A DNA stretch of 64,000 nucleotides from Alphaproteobacteria bacterium UBA6038 (GTDB lineage: Bacteria > Pseudomonadota > Alphaproteobacteria > Micropepsales > Micropepsaceae): NCBI GenBank assembly GCA_002429315.1, contig DIZC01000038.1, forward strand, positions 13,479 through 77,478. Direction: 5' to 3'. Below the pieces are notes generated by a model. It was not told the DNA's origin. It did no database searches and saw only the letters and a program-made list of their open reading frames with translations. Made by a program: the position numbers and the translations under genes. This document shows positions 33,866-43,500 of this stretch, piece by piece (position 1 is the first letter of the stretch; every line of letters begins with the position of its first letter).

Positions 33866-35734
33866 TCACCCGTTTGGATGAAAGAAATCGTGAATCTTCT
33901 TCGCAAGCACTCCGCTCACGCCGGTGACGGCTTCGAGATCGACCAGGCTCGCCGCCGAAACCGCTTTGGCCGAGCCGAAATGCTGGAGCAGCGCCCGCTT
34001 GCGGGACGCGCCCACGCCGGCAATTTCGTCCAGCGGATTGACGCCAAGCGCCTTGGAGCGCCGCTTGCGGTGGCCGCCGATGGCGAATCGGTGCGCTTCG
34101 TCGCGCAGGCGCTGCAGGAAATAGAGCACCGGGCTCTTGGGATCGAGCCGGAACGGCTCGCGATGCGGCAGGTAGAAATGCTCGCGGCCCGCATCCCGGT
34201 CAGGCCCTTTTGAGATGCCGACCACGACCACGTCCTCGACGCCGAGATCGGCGAACACCTGGCAGGCGATGGCCAGCTGTCCCGGGCCGCCGTCGACAAG
34301 CACGAGGTTCGGCCATTTGGCCTTGGCCTCGTCGGCCTCGTCCTCCTTGATCAGACGCGAGAAGCGGCGCGTGAGCACCTCGCGCATCATGGCATAGTCG
34401 TCGCCGGGTGCCAGCTCGGTCGAGCGGATGTTGAATTTGCGGTGTTCGCCCTTCTCGAAACCGTTCGCGCCCGCCACGATCATGGCGCCGAGTGCCTGCG
34501 CGCCCTGAATGTGCGAATTGTCGTAGACCTCGATCCGCCGCGGCGGCGCCTCCAGGCCGAACACTTCGGCCACGCCTTCCAGCAATTCGCGCTGCGCAGA
34601 GTTTTCGGCGAGGCGGCGGGCAAGCTGCTCGCGCGCGTTTTGCAGCGCCATGTCCATGATGTCGCGCTTTTCGCCGCGCTGCGGCACGGCTGCTTCGATC
34701 CGATAGTCCTGGCGGGTGGAAAGCGCCTCAGCCAGCAGCGCGCGATTGGGAATGTCGTGCGACAGCAGAATGAGCTTCGGGGCTTCGCGTTCGTCGTAGA
34801 ACTGGCCGATGAAGGATTCGAGCACCTCCTCGATCGACAGCTCACGCGGATGCCGCGGGAAATAGGGGCGGTTGCCCCAGTTCTGTCCGGCGCGGAAGAA
34901 GAAGACCTGAATGCACGTCTCGCCCCCTTGATTGAAGGCGGCGAACACATCGGCTTCGGCGAAGGTGGTGGGGTTAATGCCTTGGTGCAGCTGGATGTGG
35001 CTCATCGCCCGAATGCGGTCACGGTAGCGGGCTGCCCGCTCGAAATCGAGCGCTTCCGATGCCGCAGTCATTTCCTTCGCCAGCAGGTCCTGCACCGCGC
35101 GACTCTTTCCGATGAGGAACAACCCGGCCTCGCGCACCAGCTCGGCATACGCCTCCTTGTCGATACGGGCGGTGCATGGGGCGCTGCAGCGCTTGATCTG
35201 GTGCAACAGGCAAGGCCGGGTGCGCGATTCGAAGACCGAGTCCGAGCATGAGCGCAGCAGAAATGCGCGCTGCAATGTGTTCAGCGTGCGGTTGACGGCG
35301 CCGGCGCTGGCGAACGGCCCGAAGTAAATGCCCTTGCTGCTCTTGGCACCGCGGTGCTTCAGGAGTTGCGGGAATTCGTGGTCCTGACGGAGCAGGATGT
35401 TGGGAAAGGATTTGTCGTCCCGGTAGGAGACGTTGTAACGGGGCTTGAGCCGCTTGATCAGGTTCGACTCGAGCAGCAGCGCTTCGACTTCGGACGCCGT
35501 GGTGACGAACAGCATCTCTGCCGTGTCGGCGATCATCCGGGCGATGCGTTCGGTGTGGCCGCCGGTCTTGGCGTAGGCCGCCACCCGTTTCTTCAGGCTC
35601 TTGGCCTTGCCAACATAGAGCACCGCGCCTGCCCCATCGAGCATACGGTAGACGCCCGGCGCGTCCGGCAGCGTCTTCACGTAGGCCGCGATCCGCGCCG
35701 GCCCCTTCAGCAGCTCTGTGGTCGTCCGGTCCAT
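33866..35734 (-). CDS. uvrC: Excinuclease ABC subunit C
   Basis: 622 residues. An N-terminal GIY-YIG nuclease domain (PGVYRMLDG then [12 protein letters not shown]) is followed by a Cys-rich hairpin region, the UvrB-binding UVR region near 200-240, the RNase H-like endonuclease half ([19 protein letters not shown]) and tandem helix-hairpin-helix motifs ([28 protein letters not shown]). UvrC cuts on both sides of bulky DNA damage. The ATG at 35734 is used; the frame runs to 35848, where the divergent DUF2089 gene begins. Confidence 0.95.
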   Translation of the reverse strand: MDRTTTELLKGPARIAAYVKTLPDAPGVYRMLDGAGAVLYVGKAKSLKKRVAAYAKTGGHTERIARMIADTAEMLFVTTASEVEALLLESNLIKRLKPRYNVSYRDDKSFPNILLRQDHEFPQLLKHRGAKSSKGIYFGPFASAGAVNRTLNTLQRAFLLRSCSDSVFESRTRPCLLHQIKRCSAPCTARIDKEAYAELVREAGLFLIGKSRAVQDLLAKEMTAASEALDFERAARYRDRIRAMSHIQLHQGINPTTFAEADVFAAFNQGGETCIQVFFFRAGQNWGNRPYFPRHPRELSIEEVLESFIGQFYDEREAPKLILLSHDIPNRALLAEALSTRQDYRIEAAVPQRGEKRDIMDMALQNAREQLARRLAENSAQRELLEGVAEVFGLEAPPRRIEVYDNSHIQGAQALGAMIVAGANGFEKGEHRKFNIRSTELAPGDDYAMMREVLTRRFSRLIKEDEADEAKAKWPNLVLVDGGPGQLAIACQVFADLGVEDVVVVGISKGPDRDAGREHFYLPHREPFRLDPKSPVLYFLQRLRDEAHRFAIGGHRKRRSKALGVNPLDEIAGVGASRKRALLQHFGSAKAVSAASLVDLEAVTGVSGVLAKKIHDFFHPNG

Positions 35735-35847
35735 CGACCCCGATATATAGGCCGCCGGCCGGGGGACTGGAAAAATTGTTCGGCCGAGCCTTGAAATTGA
35801 AAAACTCAAGTCCATTATTGAGAAACGTAACTGTAAAATCGAGTCCA

Positions 35848-36222
35848 ATGAGCAAACTTCAGGAATGGCAGGCTCTCACAGCCCTCACCCAAGGCCGGGC
35901 CTTTGCCGTGGAGCGCGTCAGGCTGCTCGACACGGGAACCGCCATCGAAGGCCGCTTCGCCCTGCCGGAGCTGGCGCGGCTCGCGGCCGAAGACCAGGTC
36001 TTCGTCGCCGCCTTCATCCGCAGCCACGGCTCGATCAAGGAGATGGAGCAGGTGTTCGGCGTCAGCTACCCAACCATCAAAGCGCGGCTCAACCGGATTG
36101 GCGCGCAGTTTCCGTTCGTGGAGACCGAAGCGCCGCCCTCGCGCGGCGAAGTCCTCGATCGCCTGGAGCGGGGCGAGATCGGCGCCGCCGATGCCGTCCG
36201 GGAATTGCAGGCGCTGAAATGA
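35848..36222 (+). CDS. DUF2089 domain-containing regulator-like protein
   Basis: 124 residues. The DUF2089 core appears as [20 protein letters not shown] and a helix-turn-helix-like stretch ([20 protein letters not shown]), then [16 protein letters not shown]2089 proteins are small putative regulators that often precede SHOCT-like or YvlB genes. The ATG at 35848 (MSKLQEW) sits in an AT-rich divergent promoter region shared with uvrC. Its stop overlaps the start of the next small membrane gene (ATGA). Autoregulation is possible; the promoter contains CTCAAGTCCA/GAGTCCAATGAG near-repeats. Confidence 0.85.
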   Translation: MSKLQEWQALTALTQGRAFAVERVRLLDTGTAIEGRFALPELARLAAEDQVFVAAFIRSHGSIKEMEQVFGVSYPTIKARLNRIGAQFPFVETEAPPSRGEVLDRLERGEIGAADAVRELQALK

Positions 36223-36480
36223 GGCCGCCGCTGCTGATGACCGTGAGCATCCGCCGTCCGGACCGCCATATGCGGCTGTGGCTGCCCCTATTTCTCGTGT
36301 GGATTCTGCTGTTGCCGCTCTGTCTTTCTGCTGTTGCCGCTGGTGCTCATCGTCGCGCTGGCGGTTGGGCACAAGCCTTTCCGAGCCGTCGCCGGGTTGC
36401 TGGGCGTGTTGGGCTCGCTGTCCGGAACGTGCATCAATGTTGCTCGTCCGGACAAGCTCGTCTTCGTTCGCATCGTCTAG
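36219..36480 (+). pseudogene. Frameshifted small membrane protein between DUF2089 and SHOCT-like genes
   Basis: The ATG at 36219 overlaps the DUF2089 stop. The frame gives a basic N-terminus and a membrane helix (WLPLFLVWILLLPL). It then loses hydrophobicity near 36327. Shifting frame there restores a continuous helix (LLPLVLIVALAVGHKP) and a second one (AVAGLLGVLGSLSG), ending at TAG 36478-36480 just before a GAGGA site for the next gene. Dropping one T from the TTT at 36325-36327 joins the two halves into about 87 residues. The sequence nearby also repeats CTGCTGTTGCCGCT 22 bp apart. This is a recent indel, a sequencing error or, less likely, programmed frameshifting. Confidence 0.6.
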
Positions 36481-36490
36481 GAGGAAACCC

Positions 36491-36919
36491 ATGGATGAAA
36501 ATCGCCGCCAGATTCTGGACATGCTTGCCGCCGGCAAAATCACGGCTGCGGAAGCCGAGCAGTTGATTGCCGCGCTCGGATCCGCGCCGGACAGCGGCTC
36601 CGCGCGACACGAGTCGAGCGGGCCGAAATACCTGCGCCTGCTCGTCGAAGCCGACAAGAACGGACGCGGCGACAACCTCACCAAGGCAAATATCCGTGTG
36701 CCGATTCAGCTCTTGCGCTCGGGCGTCAGGCTGACCAGCGTACTGCCCCCCGCGGCGCGCGAACACGTCAACCAGGCGCTGCGCGAGAAGGGCATTGCCT
36801 TCGATCTGGCTCAGCTGAAGCCGGAGAATCTGGAGGAGCTGCTCAATCAGCTGAAGGATGTCAGCATCGACGTCGATCAGGCAAACAAGAAGGTGAAGGT
36901 GCGGATGTTCTGCGAATAA
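36491..36919 (+). CDS. SHOCT-like (YvlB-type) domain protein
   Basis: 142 residues. The N-terminal ~30 residues (RRQILDMLAAGKITAAEAEQ) are a SHOCT-like helical pair. The remainder (YLRLLVEADKNGRGD, then VRVPIQLLRSG-like strands and VSIDVDQANKKVKV) matches the C-terminal part of SHOCT-like/YvlB proteins. Function is unsettled; YvlB relatives respond to envelope stress in Firmicutes. It follows the DUF2089 gene and the frameshifted membrane gene in one likely operon, with a GAGGA site eight bases before the ATG. It ends two bases from the RNase P RNA. Confidence 0.8.
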   Translation: MDENRRQILDMLAAGKITAAEAEQLIAALGSAPDSGSARHESSGPKYLRLLVEADKNGRGDNLTKANIRVPIQLLRSGVRLTSVLPPAAREHVNQALREKGIAFDLAQLKPENLEELLNQLKDVSIDVDQANKKVKVRMFCE

Positions 36920-36920
36920 G

Positions 36921-37346
36921 CGTCAGATGGCCCGTAAGCCGGGTTCTGTCCACCGCTTGCGCGGATAGATGGCCATTCCTCTGGGATGCGAGTTGCCTCG
37001 CACCTCCCGCGACCCACCCGGACGGCGATCCGGAAACCGATCACCCTGCCGTCCCTATTTGGTCTTGCTCCCGGTGGGGCTTGCCATGCCGCCTCCGTCG
37101 CCGGAGACGCGGTGCGCTCTTACCGCACCATTTCAACCTTGCCGCCGCTCGCGCGGGTAGGCGGTATCATTTCTGTGGCGCTGTCCCTGGGGTCGCCCCC
37201 GGCGGATGTTATCCGTCACCGTGCTTTCCGTGGAGCCCGGACTTTCCTCTCCGCCCCGCCACCAAATTGAGACCGTCTGCGCGAGATACACGCAACCCGT
37301 CTGAATTTGGTGGCGGGGCAAGAGCGGCCATCCGGCCATCTGACGC
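36921..37346 (-). ncRNA. rnpB: RNase P RNA, bacterial class A
   Basis: Conserved blocks on the minus strand are GAGGAAAGTCCGGGCTCC after P3, then CAGAAATGATACCGCC, GGTAAGAGCGCACCGCG, GGAGCAAGACCAAATAGG and the terminal CAGAACCCGGCTTAC. Helix P1 is formed by GCGTCAGATGGCC at the 5' end and its perfect 13-nt complement at the 3' end. P3 is unusually long: a 16-bp perfect stem (37253-37268 with 37304-37319) closed by a 35-nt loop. The RNA is the catalytic part of tRNA 5' maturation. It lies tail-to-tail with the SHOCT-like gene. Confidence 0.95.
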
Positions 37347-37513
37347 ACTCAAAAGATAGGCGATCGCGCGCCGCAATCAAAGCCGAGAATTTTTTTCGAG
37401 TTTGAGCAGGTGCGGTTGCCAATGCTTAACCGGGTTTTCCGCTCCCGATTTTCTGCGGGAACCGAGCACCGCGGTCGGGACTCTTGCTGAGGTAACTCAA
37501 GGCAGAGGCACAG

Positions 37514-37795
37514 ATGGGCCGCGACGGAAGAGATTTTATCGAGGTTGTCCGGGGACGGGATGGCCGTCCACTCAGGATGGCCGATTTGCCGGCACCCGAT
37601 CTCAAGCGCTGGGTGCCGCGGCGCAAGGCGGAAGTCGTCGCTGCCGTCCGCGGCGGTTTGCTGAGCCTGGACGATGCCTGTCAGCGCTACGCGCTGACGG
37701 TAGAGGAATTTCTCTCCTGGGAGGAGGCGATCACGCAGTACGGACTCCAGGGTCTCCGCATCACGGAGATTCAGCATCACCGGCATCCGCACTGA
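37514..37795 (+). CDS. sciP: CtrA inhibitor SciP (DUF1153)
   Basis: 93 residues. The family core is intact: PLRMADLPAPDLKRWVPRRK, AEVVAAVRGGLLSLDDACQR, then YALTVEEFLSWEEAI and YGLQGLR. It has an N-terminal strand and a trihelical DNA-binding part. In Caulobacter, SciP binds CtrA at promoters during G1 and blocks its activity. Its presence implies a CtrA network in this organism. A GACTC site (CcrM-type GANTC) lies at 37479-37483 upstream, which may tie expression to replication, as in Caulobacter; one site can occur by chance. Confidence 0.92.
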   Translation: MGRDGRDFIEVVRGRDGRPLRMADLPAPDLKRWVPRRKAEVVAAVRGGLLSLDDACQRYALTVEEFLSWEEAITQYGLQGLRITEIQHHRHPH

Positions 37796-37797
37796 GG

Positions 37798-38493
37798 TTA
37801 CTCCAGAGCGGTTGCGGCAGCGGCGATCGCGTGCAGGGCCGTGGTGTCGTAGAGCGGCACCGCCGCGTCGTCCGGCGTCACCAGCAGCGGAATTTCCGTG
37901 CAGCCCAGAATGATTCCTTCGGCGCCGGCCGCAACCAGCCGCGCCATGATTTCGCGATAGGACTCGCGGGAGGATGGCAGCAAGCGGCCGCAGACCAACT
38001 CCTCGAGGATGACGCGATCGATCTCCGCGGCGTCCGCCTTGGCCGGAACGATCGTCTCGATGCCATATCGCAAAGCAAGCCGGCCTTTGAGGATGCCATC
38101 GTCCTCCATCGTGAAGCAGGAACCGATCAGGCCGACACGGGAGTGTCCATCGGCCTTGATTTTCGCGCCAGGCGGATCGGCGATATGGAGCAGCGGAATG
38201 CCGGCCGCCTTTTCAACCTCGTCCGCCATCAGATGCATGGTGTTGCAGCAGATGATGAGGAAATCCGCTCCGCCGCGCGCCAACCGCACGCCGGCATCCG
38301 CCATCCGTGCGGTGGCCTCTTGCCAGCGGCCGCCACGCTGAAGCGCGGCGATCTCGTCGAAATCGAAAGAATGCAGCAGCAACTTCGCCGAGTGCACCCC
38401 GCCCAGCCGCTTTTGAATCTCGCGATTGACGATCTCGTAATAGAGCCGGGAGGATTCCCAGCTCATGCCGCCGATCATGCCGATGGTCTTCAC
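37798..38493 (-). CDS. Aspartate/glutamate racemase family protein
   Basis: 231 residues. The two catalytic Cys lie in FLIICCNTMHLM and ILGCTEIPLL, as expected for cofactor-independent Asp/Glu racemases. It opens with IGMIGGMSWESS. The GTG at 38493 has an AGGGAGC site upstream; a longer frame to 38781 overlaps the amidase gene. SCFTMEDDG replaces the common TRFTM loop, so substrate choice may differ. Lying beside an N-acetylmuramoyl-L-alanine amidase suggests wall-peptide recycling, which is inference. Confidence 0.9.
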   Translation of the reverse strand: MKTIGMIGGMSWESSRLYYEIVNREIQKRLGGVHSAKLLLHSFDFDEIAALQRGGRWQEATARMADAGVRLARGGADFLIICCNTMHLMADEVEKAAGIPLLHIADPPGAKIKADGHSRVGLIGSCFTMEDDGILKGRLALRYGIETIVPAKADAAEIDRVILEELVCGRLLPSSRESYREIMARLVAAGAEGIILGCTEIPLLVTPDDAAVPLYDTTALHAIAAAATALE

Positions 38494-38519
38494 GCGCGTT
38501 GCTCCCTGACCGGCCCAAT

Positions 38520-39233
38520 CTAGGTCGCGAGAAGCGCATCCAGTATCTGCGCGCATTCGCCATCGGCCACGCCGTTTATGCATGACGGACGAAAATGGCG
38601 CTGGAAGGCGGCGATCGCATCGGCAAGCGGCCAGTCCACATCCGGCGGCACGCCATAACCGTAGCGGCGGAGCTTGGCGGCGAACGCATTCTCCTCCGTC
38701 GCGGCCCGCGCGCGAGAATCGCCGGAAGCGGGCGAACCGGCCGGCCATTCGCCGATGCCGCGCTCGGCAAGTCGCGCCCACGGAAACAGCTCACCCGGAT
38801 CCTGCTTGCGGTTGGGCGCGACGTCGGAATGTCCAACCACGCGCGACGGTGCGATCGCGGGATGCCGCCGGAGAATTCCAAGCGACAGCTCGATCACCGT
38901 TTCGATCTGCGGTTCGGCAAACGGGATATAGCCGAATTCGTGCCCCGGATTGACGATCTCGATTCCAATGGAGCGTGAATTCAGGTCGCGAACGCCGGCC
39001 CAGTACGACACGCCGGCATGCCGCGCGCGGCGATCCTCCGGGACATGCGCATAAACCGAGCCCTCCCGATCGACGGTGTAATGCGCCGAGACCTTGGCCT
39101 CGGGATCGCACAGCCGCACGAGCGCCTCTTCTGCATTTCGCATGCCGGTGTAATGCATCACCAGAATATCCACCGGGCCTTCCGCCCGCGGATCGTGGTT
39201 CGGCGACTTGCATTCGATCGTCGTGAAGCTCAT
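38520..39233 (-). CDS. N-acetylmuramoyl-L-alanine amidase (AmpD/AmiD type)
   Basis: 237 residues. The Zn-binding amidase_2 domain has VMHYTGM, VSAHYTVDREG, HAGVSYW and the distal GHSDVAPNRKQDPG. A peptidoglycan-binding-like repeat follows (KLRRYGYGVPPDVDWPLADA). It cleaves the MurNAc-L-Ala bond. No signal peptide is visible, so a cytoplasmic AmpD-like recycling role is likely. It follows the DnaJ/TerB gene and a small membrane gene on the same strand. Confidence 0.92.
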   Translation of the reverse strand: MSFTTIECKSPNHDPRAEGPVDILVMHYTGMRNAEEALVRLCDPEAKVSAHYTVDREGSVYAHVPEDRRARHAGVSYWAGVRDLNSRSIGIEIVNPGHEFGYIPFAEPQIETVIELSLGILRRHPAIAPSRVVGHSDVAPNRKQDPGELFPWARLAERGIGEWPAGSPASGDSRARAATEENAFAAKLRRYGYGVPPDVDWPLADAIAAFQRHFRPSCINGVADGECAQILDALLAT

Positions 39234-39243
39234 GGCGCCTCGC

Positions 39244-39747
39244 TCATTCGCGCTCGCGCATGATGAGGAAGGTGGCCATATCCCAGGCGTTGCGAATGCC
39301 GACGATCAGCAGCAGGACAAAAGCTGCCGCCAGGACGTAGAGCGGATCGTCAATCTTTAGCACGATCATGACGGAAGCACCCAGCATGGCGGCATAGGCC
39401 AGAACCGGCAGCAACGCGTAGAAGCACCAGTCCTCCATGCCGAGTTTCAACTTCCAGATGCGCGTGACGACGATAATGCCGTAGCTCACGCCGGCGAGTC
39501 CGCCCGTGCCCAGCAACAACGCGATGGCCAGCGGGGGAATTTTCGGCACCGACAGAATCGCTGAGCCCACCAGCACGCTTGTGAGATGAACCGTGGTGGG
39601 CGAGATGAACCCGCGCATGCCGAGGGTAAGTTCCTTCACGCCGGAGGCGAGCGAGGCGACGATGAAACTTGCGCCGACGATGGCGCCCGAGGCCGTGCCG
39701 ATCATCACGTAGAAATCGCGCCAGTTCTCCAGAGGAAGCGGCGTCAT
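39244..39747 (-). CDS. Small multi-pass membrane protein of unknown function
   Basis: 167 residues with about five hydrophobic segments (for example TASGAIVGASFIVASLASG, LALLLGTGG-type, WCFYALLPVLAYAAMLGA, LYVLAAAFVLLLIVGI). I do not recognise a named family. The ATG at 39747 overlaps the djlA stop in ATGA, so it is translated with djlA. The amidase gene follows 10 bp later. Confidence 0.75.
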   Translation of the reverse strand: MTPLPLENWRDFYVMIGTASGAIVGASFIVASLASGVKELTLGMRGFISPTTVHLTSVLVGSAILSVPKIPPLAIALLLGTGGLAGVSYGIIVVTRIWKLKLGMEDWCFYALLPVLAYAAMLGASVMIVLKIDDPLYVLAAAFVLLLIVGIRNAWDMATFLIMRERE

Positions 39748-40475
39748 CTGCGGCCGTTCAGCCCGCGCTCTTCGACAATCCGGTCGTAAGCCCCGTTGAT
39801 CGCGGCGAGCTTGTCGTTGGCGAGCTTGACGAACTCTTCCGGCACGCCGCGCGCCATCAGGCTGTCGGGATGGTTCTCGCGCACCAGCAGCCGGTAGGTT
39901 CGCTTGATCTCGTCCTCCGTCGCGGTATGCGCCACGCCCAGGATGACATAGGGGTCTTCCTTGTCGGGAAAATGCGACGCGCGGATGCGGCGGAATTCGT
40001 TCGGCGCGAAGCCGAAGATTTCGGCCACGCGCTCCAGGAAGGCGAGTTCGCCCGGATGCAGCACGCCATCGGCCTTGGCGATTTCGAACAGGCCGTCGAG
40101 GATGTCCTCCAGAACCGCCGGATTGCCGCGGTAGATGCCGGCGATCTGCCGCGCGTAAGTTTCGAAGCCGGCGGTGTCCTGGCGCGCCAGCCGGAAGATG
40201 CGCTGCACATTGGCTTCTTCGCTCGGCGGCACGCGGAAATACTGCCGGAAGGCTTCTTCCTCGTCGCCGGTCACCACGCCGTCGGCTTTCGCCATCTTGG
40301 CGCCGAGGGCGATCATGGCGATGGTGAACGCGACCCCGGGATCCGTTGCGCCGGCAGGCGTGCTCGCCGGCCGGTCGACAAGGAAGTGACCTGCCAGCAC
40401 GCCGAGCGCTGCGCCGAACGGCCCGCCGGCGATCAACCCCGCGGCCGCGCCGCCGATTTTGCCCCAGATGGACAT
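39744..40475 (-). CDS. djlA: DjlA-type molecular chaperone (TerB plus DnaJ domain)
   Basis: 243 residues. A short glycine-rich hydrophobic N-terminus (GGAAAGLIAGGPFGAALG) may anchor it to the membrane. A TerB-like helical domain covers ~50-160 (FTIAMIALGAKMAKADG, then DGLFEIAKADGVL). A C-terminal J domain (DPYVILGVAHTATEDEIKR then HPDSL) replaces the usual HPD spacing exactly. DjlA stimulates DnaK at the membrane. The ATG at 40475 (MSIWGKIGG) fits homologues; one 12 bp upstream is also open. It diverges from oplA with a 30-bp gap. Confidence 0.88.
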   Translation of the reverse strand: MSIWGKIGGAAAGLIAGGPFGAALGVLAGHFLVDRPASTPAGATDPGVAFTIAMIALGAKMAKADGVVTGDEEEAFRQYFRVPPSEEANVQRIFRLARQDTAGFETYARQIAGIYRGNPAVLEDILDGLFEIAKADGVLHPGELAFLERVAEIFGFAPNEFRRIRASHFPDKEDPYVILGVAHTATEDEIKRTYRLLVRENHPDSLMARGVPEEFVKLANDKLAAINGAYDRIVEERGLNGRR

Positions 40476-40505
40476 GGCGCGAACCATTAGGACAATCTGG
40501 CCGCA

Positions 40506-43500
40506 ATGTCAGCCTCGGGAACATGGCGGTTCTACATCGATCGCGGCGGCACGTTTACCGACGTCGTGGCCGAAGCCCCCGACGGTGCTCTGAGCAGCCT
40601 CAAGCTGCTATCCGAACATCCCGACTATGAAGACGCAGCACTGGAAGGCATCCGGCGCTGCCTCGCGCTTCCGCCGGACGCGCCAATTCCGCCCGAGCGC
40701 GTGGCGGAAGTGCGCATGGGCACGACGGTCGCCACCAACGCGCTGCTCACCCGCACCGGCGAGCCTCTCGTGCTTGTCACGACGCGCGGTTTCAAGGACC
40801 AGCTTCGCATTGGCTATCAGAACCGACCGAAGCTGTTCGCGCTGAAGATTGAGTTGCCCGAAATGCTGTACGCGCGGGTGATCGAGGCGGATGAGCGCGT
40901 CACGGTGGAAGGCGAGGTGCTGCGTCCGCTGGACGAAGACGCGCTGCGCGCGGCGCTGGCGAACGCGCACGCGGAGGGAATTTCCGCCTGCGCCATTCTG
41001 TTCCTGCACGGCTATCGCCATCCGGGGCACGAGAAGCGCGCGGCCGCGATCGCGCGCGACATCGGCTTTGCGCAGATTTCGGCCAGCCACGACACCGTGC
41101 CGCTGATGAAGTTCGTCTCGCGCGGCGACACCACGGTTGCGGATGCGTACCTGTCGCCGGTGTTGTCGCGCTACGCGGATCGCGTGTCGTGCGCGCTGGG
41201 CGGCACGAGACTCTATTTCATGGCGTCGAACGGCGGGCTCGCCGGGCCGGAGTTCTTTCACGGCAAAGATGCGATCGCCTCCGGTCCTGCCGGCGGCGTG
41301 GTGGGCATGGCGGAGACCGCAAAGGAAGCCGGTTTCGAGCACGTCATCGGCTTCGATATGGGCGGCACGTCCACCGACGTATCGCGCTTCGACGGCACTT
41401 ACGAGCGGGTATACGAAACCGAAGTCGCGGGCGTGCGACTGCGGGTGCCGATGATGGCGATCCACACGGTGGCCGCGGGCGGGGGATCGATTCTGCATTA
41501 CGACAGCGCGCGCTTTCGCGCCGGACCCGATTCGGCCGGCGCCGATCCGGGCCCCAGATGCTATCGCCGCGGCGGGCCGCTTTGCGTCACCGACGCGAAC
41601 GTCATGGTCGGCAAGCTTCGCCCCGAATTCTTCCCGCGCATTTTCGGTCCCGGCGCCGATCGGCCGCTGGATGACGAAAGCGTGCGCGAGGGTTTTGCGA
41701 CGTTGGCGCGTGAGATCGGCGACGGGCGAACCGCGGTGCAGGTCGCCGACGGGTTCATCCGCATCGCGGTCGAAAACATGGGCAATGCCATCAAGCGCAT
41801 CTCGGTGGCAAAAGGCTACGACGCGCGCGACTATACGCTCAGCTCCTTCGGCGGCGCCGGCGGGCAGCACGCCTGCCTAGTTGCGGACGCGCTCGGCATC
41901 GCGCGCATTTTCATCCATCCGTTTTCGGGCCTGCTTTCGGCCTACGGGATGAAGCTCGCGCGCCTGCGCCGCGTGCGCCAGCGCGCCGTCGGCGCCGAAC
42001 TGAACCCGGAACTCGTGCCGCGATTAGAGGACGCGGCTGAAAAGCTGGCCCGCCAAGCACAAGCCGACGTGCTTGCCCAGGGCGCGGAGCGCGCGCAGTC
42101 GGCCGTGCGCGCGCACATCCGCTATGACGGCAGCGACACCACGCTGCCAATCGCCCTTTCGTCCATGGAAGAAATGGCGCGCGCCTTCGCCGAGGGCCAC
42201 GCGCGGCTGTTCGGCTTCGGTTTCGAAGGCAAACCGCTGATCGTAGAGTTGCTGGAGGTGGAAGCTCAAAGTCCTCCCTCTCCCCCTCAAGGGGAGAGGG
42301 CTGGGGTGAGGGGGAGTCAGAAGTCCGAAAGCAGAAATCAGAAAACAGAATCCAATGCTGGTTCAGGGGGGCCTGATCTCCGACTTCCGGGTCCTGGTTT
42401 CCGAAATCCCCCTCACCCCCAGCCCCTCTCCCCCAAAGGGGGCGAGGGGAGATTTCGCTTTTTCTCGCAAAGTTCCTGGCACAATGCGGCCGTGCACCGG
42501 ACAGCGGAGCTGCCGCCTGGCGCGCGCGTAAACGGTCCCGCACTCCTCATCGAGCCGCACCAGACGATCGTCGTCGAGCCGGGATGGCGTGCCGCGATCA
42601 CGAACGAGAGCGCCGTCGTGCTCACGCGGGAAACACCGCGGACGGTCGCTCGCGCCAGCACCGCGGCCGATCCGGTTCTGCTGGAAGTGTTCGCAAACCT
42701 TTTCATGGCGATCGCCGAAGAAATGGGCGCAACGTTGCAGAACACCGCGTCCAGCGTGAACATCAAGGAGCGGCTGGACTTCTCGTGCGCCATTTTCGAT
42801 GCGGAGGGCGGCCTCGTCGCGAACGCGCCGCACATGCCGGTGCATCTGGGCTCGATGGGCGATTGCGTCACCGCCATCATGCGCAAGCATCCGGCGATGG
42901 CCGAGGGCGACATGTTCGTCACCAACGCGCCGTATGATGGCGGCACCCACATCCCCGATGTGACGGTGGTCGCGCCGGTGTTAGTTGATGGCGAGTGCCG
43001 CTTCTTCGTTGCGAGCCGCGGCCACCATGCCGACATCGGCGGCATCACGCCCGGTTCAATGCCGGCGTTTTCCAAAGACGTCGCGGAAGAAGGCGTCCTG
43101 TTCGACGGCGTGCCGATGGTGCGCCGCGGGCATTTCGACGAGGACGGCATTCGCGCGAGCCTGGAAAGCGGCGCCTGGCCGGCGCGCAATCCGGTGCAGA
43201 ACCTTGCCGACCTGAAAGCGCAAGCTGCGGCGTGCGCCCGCGGCATCGCGGAGTTGAACCGCGTTTGCGCGCTGTACGGCGCCGAAATCGTCACCGCTTA
43301 CATGCGCCATGTGCAGGACAATGCAGAGGAATCCGTGCGCAAGGTCATCGGGGCGCTGCACGACGGCGCGTTCGTCATGCCGACGGATGGCGGGGCGGAA
43401 ATCCGGGTGAAAATCACCGTCGACCGAGAGCGGCGCAGCGCTCGGGTGGATTTCTCCGGGACCAGCGAACAGCAGCCCAACAATCTGAACGCGCCGCGCT

